Shown piece by piece: positions 20,881-31,424 of a stretch of 42,877 nucleotides of DNA. The notes below the pieces were generated by a model. The model saw only the letters and a program-made list of their open reading frames with translations, searched no databases and was not told where the DNA came from. The DNA lies in assembly GCA_013115125.1 (NCBI GenBank), contig JABANN010000284.1, positions 1 to 42,877 of the forward strand, given 5' to 3'. A program made the translations under genes and the position numbers. This stretch comes from Perkinsus olseni. Its lineage: Eukaryota > Perkinsozoa > Perkinsida. Positions within the stretch are counted from its first letter, which is position 1; each line of letters begins with the position of its first letter.

Positions 20881-21774
20881 TCTCCGTTCCTACAACCCTC
20901 ACACGGTACACCAGATGGCTGGATCCACCGCTAGCGGCTTGCTAACCCTGGCAGCAACATCACTGCAGCATGTCTCACCTCTTGTGACTGTCTCCCTTGC
21001 TAGCCTAGCTTACGTATTACTGTTATTACTGTAGTTATAACTCAAGAACCACTGTGAACGACTCTTGTTGAGTTATCTAATCTAACACGAGTGTCACCGA
21101 TTCTCAGCTGGAACACAACTCTCCCAGCCGGCTTTCATGCGTATGCGGCGATGATGATCAGGCTTGCTTTATACGTCATTGCTGGTTGAGACAGCATCTC
21201 GTTCGGCTACTTGGATATTAGCTTCATTATTCCGCACTATCTGCCTCCGAGGGCTCAGCCGCATCTGCGGAGATAACTGATTTTCTCAGTATTTTCGAAA
21301 TAGTATTTTGATCGATAGGCAACCCATTGATCTGCTCGGCATGAGCCGTGCTTCTCCGTGTCGGCTTCTCGACGACTGTGTGACGGGTGTCTTGACTTTA
21401 CAGCCACTCGGCACTCCGGTTAGTGTAAATATGTAAGCCATCTACAGAGTGTCTTCCGCCGCCTCATTCCCGACCGAGGCAGTCTAGAGCGATCGGCCCG
21501 CACGCAGCCGATTAGATAACAAGGATATCATTTTCTGGCCTCCTGAATAGATGAATATCCTGGGGGTCGAATTGGAATGATTCCTGTTTTCCATGCGAAT
21601 TGCAGCCTCATCGTTTGGCTAGTTTCTCGTCTCGGCCTGTGTATCATCCCTACCACATTAAAGCAAGTTTCTCATCGCATGCTCTCCTCGCGTTCGTCAA
21701 ATCGTGACAGCCTTCGTGTTCGAGTGGAGTAGGGGAGAGATGAAGCTCGCCGTCGAGCAGTCTCTCACTCACAA
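20881..21774. other. Upstream region of the 1076-residue gene
   Basis: About 890 nt with no convincing exon after 21034. It presumably holds the promoter of the single-exon gene. I see no recognisable element. Confidence 0.5.
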
Positions 21775-24700
21775 ATGGGACCTCCACCTCATCGCTGCCT
21801 TTCTTGCGGCGATTCGGTGGTCCGTACGCCCCGCAGCAGCGTATGCGTGCGTTGCTTCGCGCTCGACTGCGCCAACGGTGGTAGCCTGACGATTGGCTCC
21901 CTCGGGGATCTCATCAGTACCGGAGAGGCCCTGTGTGGATCCTTGAGGCCCGGCGTGGTCACAGAACAGATCCTCAAGGATATCCTACTAGCCGCTAACA
22001 ACATGGCGAAGGTTGATTACACCGTGTTGGATAAGGAACGGTCGAAAATGATATGCCGGAAAGTCGACAAGTTGAGCGACATCCTCGTGCGGATCAGCAG
22101 CATTCTGCTATCTGATCTCACCGCCGACGACTGCGAGATGCTTCTCAGAGAGTACGTCGTTGACGGCTCGGCCCTTCGACGGTTGGTTCTCGGTCTAGCT
22201 CATGAGTGGGGTTCGAAGGCCTCCACCCTGGTACCCTGGCTTCGAAGACTCTCCCTGCCGCCGAGCCCGTTACTCAGCGACTGCCTCTCGGGGCGGATGG
22301 ATGAGTATCTTCTGGAACTGCTGGATGTTATAATCGACGTCCACTCAGAAGAAAGTGGGGGTGCCGACTCCCTCTGGTTCGCCGACTTCGACCTGGCCCT
22401 CCGCCTGGTTGAAGCCCTCCCTTCAGCCAGAGACTCTGACGGCATCCCAGGCGCGTTGAAGCTCCTGGCGAGGTTGTCAAGAGAAGACTACTCGCTCGCA
22501 CGCTTGCTGAGCACGCCGGAGGGCTACGTCGCTCCGCCTGCCGACATCGATAATTTTCGAGATCGGCTTAGTACAGGGCTTACCTCGATCCTGGCCTCTG
22601 AGACTACAACGAAAGAGTGCATAATAAAGAGCCTCGAGTGCGCCTCGACGCTGCTGACTCCTCAGGAGCATCGTCCGACAAACTACAGAGCCCACCATAA
22701 GCCATGTGAATGGGCCGCTGAGCTCCTGTCATCATCGAACGACCCCGACGTTGTAGCAGCTGCAGGCACCTGCGTGTTGTCAATTCTGCGGGCAGATCCT
22801 GTCCTGGCGACCAGCCTGAAGGGTTGCATATGCCCGGCTGCCTTGGCACGTCTCGCGAAGGAAACAAGTCAGTGCCCCTCGATTCTCGCATCGCTTGCGG
22901 AAGTCGTCTTGTTGACATGTGAACAACAACCCCACTGTCTTCCCGACATGGTGCGTGCTGGTGTCGCCCTGGCACGAGTGGGTGACCTGCCGAGGAGCCA
23001 CGGCATCCTTCAGAAGGCAGCTAACTACAGTAGCTGCCTTAGACCTGGTCAATCAATAGAGTTGCTCAACGCCGTGATGGACTCGCTCCGTAGCGGCATC
23101 ATCGACATCTCCATCCTCATCCCCTGCCTAGAGGCCGCCATTGCCCTTCAGCCGTCTCTCCCCCCCGAGGGAGGGGCAAGGATGGTTCACCCCCTGCTCG
23201 AGGCTTCGGCTAAGAGCCGCTCCGTGAGCGAGGGGGTCGCAGTCTGCGCTAAACTTGCCGACCAGCTACACGAGGCTGCGGAACTACCCAGCATTCGCGA
23301 GCTCTTTATGGGCTCCTCGGAACTACGACTCGCCATTCTGAGTGTTGATGGTGGTGGCAAGCTCGCTAGGTCGGTCCTTGATGGCACTCTGCCAACGCCT
23401 CTCTTGCCCTCATCAACCTCCGTAAAGGGTTTGTCCTGCCCTCCCACCGCCATACAGTGGCAGTTGGCCTTGACCATGTCACCCCAGTTGGATAGTACCA
23501 GAGCCGTGTGTCTGCTTGCGTGGCTGTTCTTCGAGGTTTATGCATGTGGTGGTGACGTCGAGCTCCCGCTGACTGCCACTACAAACCTGAATGCCTGTGA
23601 CGTGGACTTCAACCTCGGCCTCTTACTCGCGGCCCTTCACGCATCAGTCGGGCACTCAGCATCGCGAGCATCCCTCATCGAGTTGCTGTCTATGGCGAGC
23701 CCCTCGTGGGAAGTGGAAGACTGCACTCTGCATGCCCCAGAGGTCATCGCTACCATTATCAGCTTCTTGGCCGCTGATGTTGAGACTGCTGGCCCTCTCG
23801 CTTGCCGAAGGCTTTTAGCGGTCGTCTCCGCGCTGGTCAGCAAGAGGCCACAGCTCGGCCGAGATCATCGTATCATTGAAGTCGCCTCTCAATGCCTCAA
23901 TCGGGCCGGGCAATCGCTTGAAGAAGACCGACTATTAGCACATTCCATGAGACAGCTGGTGGCAGCCGTCCCGACGGCGAGCTTAGATTTGTGTGTCCAA
24001 GGTCCTTTCATCATCAAAGCCCTCTCCTCTGTTGGACTCTCCTCTCTCCCCTTCGACGTCACAGTTTGCGAGGATCTTCTCTTTCTGCTCAGCCATTGCC
24101 TCGAGGGCAGCTGCTCCGATGCGCCTCAAAGTCGAATCATGGCGTCAATGCTGCGGTCCTGCGTTCACGATCTCGCGAGGTCCCTGAGCTTAGCGAACGA
24201 TGAGGTGTTGAGCCCTGCAGCTCCTCTGCTGTTGAGGCTGTGCACTCAAGCCTCCCTACACAGCCGTGCCGAACCCGACCCGTATGTGATGGCGCTGGCC
24301 GAGCGATCTGAGTCGGGGGTCTGCGGCGTCTCCTATTTGCTATCAGTTTCTGCACTCCCCTCTGCCTCTGCATTCTCTGTTGTCCCTCCAACGGTGGGCA
24401 TTGAGCGAGCTCAATGGTTTCTACAGTGGGTTCGACTCCTCTTAGCGGTCAACTCGGCCAGTCGAGTCGATTCTGACCTCATCCAGTCGCTACTAGTCCC
24501 TGTCTGCGAGACGGTCGTCGTAGCTATAGAACAGGTGCCCTGCCCAGTTGACGTGCTGGTCAGTGCCACTGCCCTCTGGGTGACCCTCCGTTCCTTCTCT
24601 GAACAAGCTCTGGACTCCCTCTCTCAGGAGCCCGCCTTGAGCGCCATTGCCTCTAGTGGTGACTGCTCCCAAGTCGCCTTGTTAGTGTTGATTCTCTCTA

Positions 24701-25005
24701 TCGTGGTCGACCCGCCCCTCTGGTTCGATCTTCCTTCGTTTGTGCACCAACTCGTCCAACCTCTGATCAATCAGATCAGCACAGCCGGCAGCACAATGTC
24801 GCTGGCCAGGCGTATCCTTCGGGAGCTGCTCCACCTCGAGCTACTGCCCGTCGGGGCCGTCCCTGTTGTTATGAGGTTGCTGGGAAAGTTGGAAGGTGTG
24901 AAAGGAGTCTCTGTCCGCACTAATACCGGTGATGACTGGGTGTCAACAACATGCATTGTTCTTGCCAATAGAATCTGCTCGGCTCTCGTAGAGGACGAAT
25001 CTTAG
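21775..25005 (+). CDS. Large alpha-helical (ARM/HEAT-like) protein with N-terminal Cys pairs
   Basis: An uninterrupted 1076-codon frame from ATG at 21775 to TAG at 25003-25005. The first 35 residues carry CLSCGD and CVRCFALDC, a spacing that could bind zinc. The rest is a leucine-, alanine- and serine-rich series of amphipathic helices typical of an alpha solenoid, for example LRLVEALPSARDSDGIPGAL and LARRILRELLHLELLPVGAV, with no membrane helices or signal peptide. I do not recognise the family; scaffold or adaptor roles are typical for such folds. No splice is needed, unlike nearly every other well-resolved gene here. The minus-strand frames within it are shadows. Confidence 0.85.
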   Translation: MGPPPHRCLSCGDSVVRTPRSSVCVRCFALDCANGGSLTIGSLGDLISTGEALCGSLRPGVVTEQILKDILLAANNMAKVDYTVLDKERSKMICRKVDKLSDILVRISSILLSDLTADDCEMLLREYVVDGSALRRLVLGLAHEWGSKASTLVPWLRRLSLPPSPLLSDCLSGRMDEYLLELLDVIIDVHSEESGGADSLWFADFDLALRLVEALPSARDSDGIPGALKLLARLSREDYSLARLLSTPEGYVAPPADIDNFRDRLSTGLTSILASETTTKECIIKSLECASTLLTPQEHRPTNYRAHHKPCEWAAELLSSSNDPDVVAAAGTCVLSILRADPVLATSLKGCICPAALARLAKETSQCPSILASLAEVVLLTCEQQPHCLPDMVRAGVALARVGDLPRSHGILQKAANYSSCLRPGQSIELLNAVMDSLRSGIIDISILIPCLEAAIALQPSLPPEGGARMVHPLLEASAKSRSVSEGVAVCAKLADQLHEAAELPSIRELFMGSSELRLAILSVDGGGKLARSVLDGTLPTPLLPSSTSVKGLSCPPTAIQWQLALTMSPQLDSTRAVCLLAWLFFEVYACGGDVELPLTATTNLNACDVDFNLGLLLAALHASVGHSASRASLIELLSMASPSWEVEDCTLHAPEVIATIISFLAADVETAGPLACRRLLAVVSALVSKRPQLGRDHRIIEVASQCLNRAGQSLEEDRLLAHSMRQLVAAVPTASLDLCVQGPFIIKALSSVGLSSLPFDVTVCEDLLFLLSHCLEGSCSDAPQSRIMASMLRSCVHDLARSLSLANDEVLSPAAPLLLRLCTQASLHSRAEPDPYVMALAERSESGVCGVSYLLSVSALPSASAFSVVPPTVGIERAQWFLQWVRLLLAVNSASRVDSDLIQSLLVPVCETVVVAIEQVPCPVDVLVSATALWVTLRSFSEQALDSLSQEPALSAIASSGDCSQVALLVLILSIVVDPPLWFDLPSFVHQLVQPLINQISTAGSTMSLARRILRELLHLELLPVGAVPVVMRLLGKLEGVKGVSVRTNTGDDWVSTTCIVLANRICSALVEDES

Positions 25006-25205
25006 TGAGGCTTCGAGTCGAGTTATTCAGTGACAACAACACGACAGCCAGCTCGGTGAAACATGAGGCTAATTCGGTTGATGAAAGAACGAACACTCGG
25101 AGTCGAATGAATCCTCCCACGGGTCTTCAACTGGGGGAGGAGGCTTCGCTTCGCTGTCCCTCCTGAAAATAAGAACCATTTGGTTTCTACCGGCTTCGAC
25201 GGGTC

Positions 25206-26482
25206 TCACAAGTAATCAGCCAGCGCGGTGGCGATGCTGCCTCGGCAATCATCGAAGAATTCAGATTCAAGCAATTGACGTGCGTGTGTGTTTCTGAGCC
25301 GAGGGTCGTAGCGGAAGGCCCCGGCGAGCATAGGGAGGGCGGTGGGAGGCAGTCGGGGGATCTGATCGAACACGAATCGACACTGTCGAGCCCAACTGGC
25401 CCAGAAGATACTCACATCTGCTGCTAGTCTACCAGACCAGCTCTGGGCGCTCTCAACTGCGTCTCGGGCGAAGGGGATTTTGCCGTAGTCAGGCAAAAGC
25501 GTTGCCGCTGGCCAATAGCGAAGATCATCTCCGAGGAGATCTGTCGGCCGATCCTTTCGAGGTACCACCAGAGGGCTTCCGCCGAAACGTTTGTAGAGGA
25601 GGAAGAGCTGCTGTATGTCTGTCTGGCCTGAAACGGCTGAGTCGATGCCGACGGGAATGGCAGTGGCCCGACCGGCGATGAGCGGTTGGCCGCGGTACAT
25701 CTCGCAGAGGATGCAGGCCGCTGCCCAGATATCGCAGCTCGAGGTTTGAACCTCCGTGCCCAGCAGGATCTCAGGGGACTGGTACCTGGGAGGGGCGATG
25801 GCAACCTCCTCGAAGAGAGGGAAGCCACCAGCGTGTCGCCACTTCCCGAGTGATGGGTGGTATGCACTCCTTCTCCTCCCCTGACGCCCTCGCCAGCCCG
25901 AAGTCGCAGAGGACTACTCGGCCGTCCCTGATAGAGCGATGGTAGACGACTCGGCATGACGGCAGCTCACCCGTCCAGGAGGATATTGCCGGGCTTCAAG
26001 TCTCGATGCATGATACCCGCATCATGGACGAAGGAGAGACCGTTGAGCACATCCCGACAGATGAGCTTGATCAGGGATGGTGGTAGAGGAGGGTTGCCTA
26101 GTGTGTGTGACGAGGAAGTTGGCCGTTGGCGACCGATCACCGAGCCTACGGTCCATGAGGCTGTCGAGGTCCATGTCGTAAAGCCGCAGTTGCAGGACGA
26201 GGCAGTGGCCCTCAAAGCGGTGGTCGAAGAGGTCGATGATGTTGGGATGGTGGGAGAGGAGGCGAAGGATGAACAGCTCCCTCAAGGCCCCCTTCAAGGA
26301 CTGAATCCCCAGACCTAATGAGGGCATGTTGACGGTGGCCTGCCAAGGGCGGTGGTACCCGAAGTGCTGGTGTGGATCTTCTTCTCGGCTATAGACTCGC
26401 CTCGGTGGGGATCGTCAACCTTGAGGACACTAGAGAAGCGTCCGGCGCCGATTTTGACGATGGGCGGCCTGTTGATCGCCAT
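25206..26482 (-). CDS. CDK20 (CCRK)-like cyclin-dependent kinase
   Basis: Five exons (26482-26359, 26314-26141, 26097-25971, 25927-25829, 25785-25206) with 43-44 nt introns give 367 residues. The protein starts MAINRPPIVKIGAGRFSSVL (Gly loop), then AEKKIH (ATP lysine), ALRELFILRLLSHHPNI, HRDLKPGNILLD, CDFGLARASG and REVATRWYQSPEILLG, with the T-loop Thr. The later DIQQLF and LPDYGKIPFA match the CDK20 C-lobe (LPDYNKISF in animals) better than other CMGC kinases. CDK20 works in cilium assembly and length control by activating ICK/MAK kinases. The C-lobe has an extra stretch of roughly 40 residues around SGRLAADVSIFWASWARQ. All catalytic residues are present. Confidence 0.85.
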
Positions 26483-26667
26483 CGAAGTATCTTAGGTCGA
26501 ACCGTGCTCGCTGGACGTGCCCCCTGTTCAGTGAACAAATCTTGGAACCCAGAGTCGATCTCGGATTTTCTACGAGTAGCGGTCCAGGATCGATTCTGAG
26601 TTTCAGAACTGGCTCGTTGAACACAAAGCCTATCCTTCAATGAAGCGTGACGGTCGTTCATGGTGTC

Positions 26668-27040
26668 TCATTCATTGTTCATCAACCGCTCCAGTGTAGC
26701 CTTCCTCTCCATCTCGAGTGCCTCCATACTTCGCCTGACCAGCACCAATCGTCGCGCTGCCTTCGCGGCTACCGACCCTCACCGATGCTCCTCTACACGA
26801 GCCAGCTCCCTCCTTTTCTCCGCAAGAACTGTCTGCAAGTGGGCGATTCTGAAGACCATCACAGCACGAACCGACTCCCGCAGGCATCTCACTTTCTCTC
26901 TCGGCCTTCGTCCCGCTCCATAGCCGTCATAGTCCGAGCCCCGATGACCCTCAGCCTGATCAACACGAACACCTCGCCTCGAAGAAGCACTATCTGGCTA
27001 CCGAGCTTCGTCAATCTGCTCAGCTTGGGCAGCTAGGTGG
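26668..27040 (-). CDS. Coiled-coil protein, 3' exons, unknown
   Basis: The exon ending at 26783 reads AHLQTVLAEKRRELARVEEH and joins across a 48-nt intron (donor GTGAGG) to 26734-26668, which continues RSMEALEMERKATLERLMNN and ends with TGA. The heptad-like charge pattern indicates a coiled coil. Upstream the frame reads GSDYDGYGAGRRPREKV, preceded by AAQAEQIDEAR. Between them is a TAG that is removed only if a 24-nt GT-AG intron is spliced. The 5' end is unresolved and may connect toward 27081. It lies between the CDK20-like gene and CFAP20 on the same strand. Confidence 0.55.
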
Positions 27041-27080
27041 CTAACAACCGTACCGACAACATCGTTGAACCGGGAGGATT

Positions 27081-27528
27081 CTAAATGGTAGTATACGCCA
27101 ACGCCGCCGGACGAGGGCTGCCCTTACTCGTGGAGAATTCGACAGATGTATCGCGGAGGTCCGTACTGTGAATGTAGGCGTCCTCGGGGAGGACCCTTAG
27201 CCGATTGGCCGAATCGAAGCTCACTGTCACATCGGTGTCAATCATGATAACAAGATAACCAAATGAAGAACGATTGACACTGGCCCGTGGGCGTTCACTT
27301 CCCCAAGCCAATAATCTTCTCATTGGCACCAACTTTCCACTCGGATTTCCGATATCGAATGATGAGTATGGTAGTTGATGAATTAATAGTCGATCGGTCC
27401 CGAACAGCAACACCATCGAGGATTGTCCTACGCCCCAGGAAAAGAAGATGCACAGAAGCCCGATGGGGCCCTCTTAAGTGCAGCCAACGACCGTCACGAC
27501 TTACCAACTCAACAACTGCGAGAACCAC
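27081..27528 (-). CDS. Small unknown protein, two exons
   Basis: The first exon reads VVELVSRDGRWLHLRG...HLLFLGRRTILDGVAVRDRS...ILIIRYRKSEWK and splices at a phase-1 GTGCCA donor to VSFDSANRLRVLPEDAYIHS, ending AALAYTTI and a TAG near 27081. The pattern of beta strands resembles a small PH- or FHA-like fold, but I see no diagnostic residues. The start codon is not secure: the frame opens near a possible CTCGCAG acceptor at about 27519. Confidence 0.45.
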
Positions 27529-27618
27529 ACATTAGACCATCACCTTGATCTCTAATCCACGATCAGTACGACGTTCCGTGGATGATACAACCTAATTACT
27601 CTAACCTAACGATATGGT

Positions 27619-28475
27619 CTACTGTGCGGCAACAGCATTGGCGGCCGGGGGAGCCGGGGGAGGGGCCGCCACAGGCGACGCAGCAGCAGCGGCGGCGTTG
27701 GGGATGGCCTTCTGGACGGGAAGGAAGAGCTTGAACTCCGGAGGCAACTCCTCCTCGCTGAAAATACAAGGCATGCAGAGCAGCAACGCTGCGGATGAGG
27801 GAGATACCTGTACAGACGGTCCGAAAAGTAAACCCTTCTGATGCGGCAATTGGCGTGAAGTTGAATCGCCAAAGTCTCGATGTAGTTGGTGCCATAGGCC
27901 CTCCTGGTGAAATCAGAGAGGTTGAACTGAAGAGATGGTATCGAGCGATGATACTCGCGCGGAATGGCGGCTAACTTGAATCTGGTTCCAGCCCTCATCA
28001 AGTCTCATCGGCATCGTGCAGATGAAGGGCTTTACTCGGGTCGTCCTTTGATAGTTGGACGCCCGGAACCTCCGACGAATGCCCTTGTCGTCAAGAACGG
28101 CAACTTCGAAGGTGAAGTACTTTTTCAACTGACAAGAAGGTAAAGATGAACCGTAAAGGGACCCGAGAGGCCAACTCACGTTCTTAATTATCATCACCAA
28201 AAATGGCAACTTGATGCCGAGAGTCTTCCGCGGGTCAGCAGGGCACTTGATGAAAGTAGTGGCAACATTGGTGCCCATAATCTCCAATACCTGCAGAGAG
28301 AGATCTGGAAGCTTCCAAGCAGCATGTGAAGACCACTCACGCTCGATTGGATGTCCGAATCGGTGAGGCGCTTGATGTGGCCGTTCCTGACTTGGTCAGC
28401 CCAGATCTGCAGAGGCTTGCTGCCCACCGAGTACAGCACCGAGAGAAATCCGGACTGGAAGGTGTTCTTGAACAT
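27619..28475 (-). CDS. CFAP20: Cilia- and flagella-associated protein 20 (BUG22)
   Basis: Five exons (28475-28341, 28290-28180, 28128-27976, 27926-27808, 27757-27619) give 218 residues, closely matching the CFAP20/BUG22 family along its whole length: [149 protein letters not shown]20 is an inner-junction protein of axonemal doublet microtubules. After the conserved end, an Ala/Pro-rich tail of about 35 residues ([20 protein letters not shown]...) is added, which is unusual for this rigid family. It ends with TAG at 27621-27619. The start is shared head-to-head with the Mei2-like gene. Confidence 0.97.
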
Positions 28476-28815
28476 TCTTGGTAAACGCCAATGTAACTTA
28501 GAAGCGAACTCAACTGTACGTGAACTCGGGAACCGTTTCCTCGGATCTTGCGCACAGCGATGAAAATGCCGCTTCGCTCCGCTAAGGTAAACGCCACTTT
28601 CGTGGCGTGCGCTTTTAACAAAGAGGCCCGAGTGTTGTCGCGTGCTGCGTGACGCGGGAGCGCGTTGATTTAGTGTTGTCCCCCCTGCAGCGCTTAGCGT
28701 TCACTCCGCTCTTTCTCAGGATCTCACTGAATCAGTCATTTTAGCTGTCACAGTCAGCAGTCTTGTCGTTCTGCCTCTTGCTGGACCGTGTATCATCCTA
28801 ACTAGTATTACCGCC
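28476..28815. promoter_or_regulatory. Bidirectional promoter between CFAP20 and the Mei2-like gene
   Basis: 340 nt separate two divergent start codons, so both promoters must lie here. No TATA box is evident. Near 28564 the words cttcgctccgct resemble those in the direct repeats at 41 kb. Confidence 0.6.
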
Positions 28816-30116
28816 ATGGACAATCCACCTCTACCACCACCTAATTTCATGAAGGGTGAGCACCAGCTGTGTCCTCGGGGAGCTTATTGTTCCTCTGCCC
28901 TCAGTTTCCCGTATGAGAGCCCACACCATCGCTTCCAGTGGGCAGCAAAGCCTTCCTACTACCGCCAAGACCTTTCGACGTCCCCGTTGTGTTTCGTCCT
29001 CTGCCGGTGGGACAGGGTTCGCACACAAGCAAGTCCCTCGGAGGGTAAGCCCATCGTCATCAGTCCTCCGTCAATGCTTCTTATCAGATTGATCTCACCA
29101 ACCAGGCCGTGGCCAACCCCGACGCGGTAGCATATCCAACAACCCTGATGCTGCGTAACATACCGAATCGCTACACGCAAGGAGAAATGCTAGCCGAGAT
29201 CGACGGCGACCTGGGCTTCAAGGGAACGTGAGCTCGCTGTTGCTGCTGCTCTCGGTGAACCCAACCCGCCAGGTACGACTTCTTTTATATGCCCACGGAC
29301 GTTCAGAACAAGTGCAATGTCGGCTATGGTTTTATCAATTTCCGAACGGCTACTGACTGCACGCTCTTCCAAGCTGCCTTCGAGAAGTATCATTTTCGCA
29401 AGTTCAATTCGAAAAAGATTGGAAAAGTAAGTAGACGGCGACTGCTCCCGAACCGTCCCTGTAATGCTTATCATCGTCAGACGTGCTTTGGACACATCCA
29501 AGGCCTGGAGGCTAACATCTCTCACTTCAAGAAAGCTCATGTTGGCAATTGGGATGCTGACCGTCCTTTGGTCTTCCTTGAAGATGGTCGGGTGGTTAGT
29601 GTCCGCGTAGCCGCATCAATTCTGCCGCTTCGCCGACCAACACAACCAAGCACACAGGAGGTTCTCAAGAGCTCAGTTATCGACACTCGTATAGGGGCAC
29701 AGGATTGTCCTGAGCCAGTGACTTCTGCTGCTGCTGATGTTTCGGCGACCGGTGTTGGAAGTCATCACCGCTCTCTACCTCAAAAGTCGGCATGGACGAG
29801 TAACTTTGATATCGCGAGTCTGGATTATGACCCGGATTTTTTTAGAGGATCACCCGCATCGGGTGGAAGTACAATAGACGACATCTTCGCGGACGTCGAG
29901 GACATGGTGCCTCGCCGTGACCACTCTCTAAGCGTCGATGATATGATATATAGAAAAAAGTTTATAGATATACCTTTAGAGACATCGGGTGGAAGTCCTG
30001 ATATACATATCAACATTGACGTCTTGGCTCGTGATGCAAGTCATCATCATCCTTATCATCTTAATATGGCAAAGAGCCCTATTGTGACCGACCTGATTTC
30101 GCCTTGGTCATGCTGA
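28816..30116 (+). CDS. Mei2-like RNA-binding protein (C-terminal RRM)
   Basis: Five exons (28816-28855, 28905-29044, 29088-29227, 29273-29426, 29481-30116) give 369 residues. The RRM is the Mei2 C-terminal type: TTLMLRNIPNRYTQGEML, DFFYMPTDVQNKCNVGYGFI, NFRTATDCTLFQAAFEKYHF, CFGHIQGLEANISHF and RPLVFLEDG. In fission yeast and plants this domain binds RNA to control meiosis or development. The N-terminus is short and proline-rich (MDNPPLPPPNF), and the C-terminal 180 residues are low-complexity, ending in a His-rich stretch (SHHHPYHLN). The introns are 43-54 nt. It ends with TGA at 30114-30116. Only one RRM is present, as in other protist members. Confidence 0.93.
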
Positions 30117-30589
30117 CTCTCGTACTTTGAGTGGTCAGTCTATCTACCATTGATCGTTAATGATCGGCGACTCCTGGACTACGACCTATTCTTCCTACTC
30201 GAAGGTCATCCTGCCATTATTGGCTATTATGACGATCCCTTCACGTAGAGCAGCATCACCACACTTCATCACCATTGGAGTCTTCTTGGCTTGGCTCAAC
30301 CGCGTCTGTTACAGACGACAGTATCATCACCACCACCACCACAATCACCACCAGCGGCAGGATTCCTGCTTCTTCAGCCATCTCGTACTACTCTTCCCTC
30401 TCGTGTTCAGTCAATTAGTTCTGGAGGATTCTCGTTTGCGCACAGCAATGCAGCTCAGCGGCTATTCATCGATCGGCCGCCACGACCTCGGTCACTTGAG
30501 TATCAGCGAGCCTTGGAGTGATTGACAATCTTGGCGGCGAAGTCAACCAGTCCTACTCTCTTCCATCTGCACAGTAGCTGATGACCTTC
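30117..30589 (+). other. Unresolved stretch, possible upstream exons
   Basis: A plus frame around 30400-30520 reads SGGFSFAHSNAAQRLFIDRP and another reads LGVIDNLGGEVNQSYSLPSA to about 30573. Both look coding and may be exons of the following gene, but I could not phase them. Confidence 0.3.
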
Positions 30590-31263
30590 ATGTCCATGAC
30601 GATACCTCATCCTTCGATGAAGCCCTCCAGTGATAGTGCTCGCCGAGCAAGGGAGGTGAGCAGCAGCAGCAGCAGCAGCAGACCTCAGCCGCTGTTGACC
30701 CGAAGTGAGCTCCTCTAGGCTATCTATCACGCCGAGCCCGAGAACACTACCTATGGCAACGTCTCCACTGGTGGCTTCGATCCCTCTGGTAGTATTCCCT
30801 TCAAGTATCGACCTGCTACTGATTTGATAGGTGATGGCAGTTCGCGTGGCGCCGAGTGGATCATGCACCTTCCTTTGGACGGCTCTTTAGAGCATCTTAC
30901 CGAGAAGGTCCCCGGCCGATTGCCAGCCATCGCGTGATCGTACTCTCAGACGTTGCACCACTTCCTCAACGCTACGATCGACGCCACTTCGACCGTAACA
31001 CCGACCTACCTCACAGTTCGGGTGAGTTGGCGACCTTCGCGAGGGTACCGGAGGAAGATCGCTTCCCTTGGAAGGTGCTGGATGGCGTCGCCGTCGCCGG
31101 AGAGATGCCCATCATCGCCGAATGCTGCATCGGCTTCGCGGACGTCGATTTATTCAGAGTACCACCGTTTCTGTCGTTCAACTAGCAAGGGGCCGCCTGC
31201 AGGAGTTTCTACTTCGTCACGTCCAAGGGGGTCAAGATGCTGTCTTTTGTGCGGAGGTCATGA
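30590..31263 (+). CDS. Unknown protein with possible 27-nt intron
   Basis: ATG at 30590 starts MSMTIPHPSMKPSSDSARRA. The exon ends at 30655 beside a CAG microsatellite, then 30719-30933 (HAEPENTTYGNVSTGGFDPS...GAEWIMHLPLDGS) and 31017 onward (SGELATFARVPEEDRFPWKV...) follow in phase. The frame meets TAG at 31183-31185. If GTACCACC...AACTAG (27 nt) is an intron, it continues in the same frame as RSFYFVTSKGVKMLSFVRRS and stops at 31261-31263. The strand-rich sequence suggests a beta domain. No family recognised. Upstream exons may exist. Confidence 0.55.
30656..30718 (+). repeat. Intron with CAG/AGC microsatellite
   Basis: The donor GTGAGC runs straight into seven to eight AGC units (30658-30681), and the intron ends TCCTCTAG. 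The repeat is intronic in my model; if retained, it would encode a polar run. Confidence 0.6.
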
Positions 31264-31424
31264 CCATGCTTAGAAAAACGGCAGAAGCTGAACCGTAGTG
31301 GGCTAACTGCGAGGCCCATGTTGATCATGTGGGTAGGGTGAATCATCTAGGGAAGGCCACTTCGGCGAGGAGGAGGAATGGTGGAGGCGAGGAAGTTAGC
31401 CCAGTCTTTGTCGACCTTCACCGC

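Noticed and set aside
25424-25957. 177-codon minus-strand ORF overlapping the CDK20-like kinase
   Set aside because: Wrong frame through a well-phased kinase exon; it has no motif of its own.
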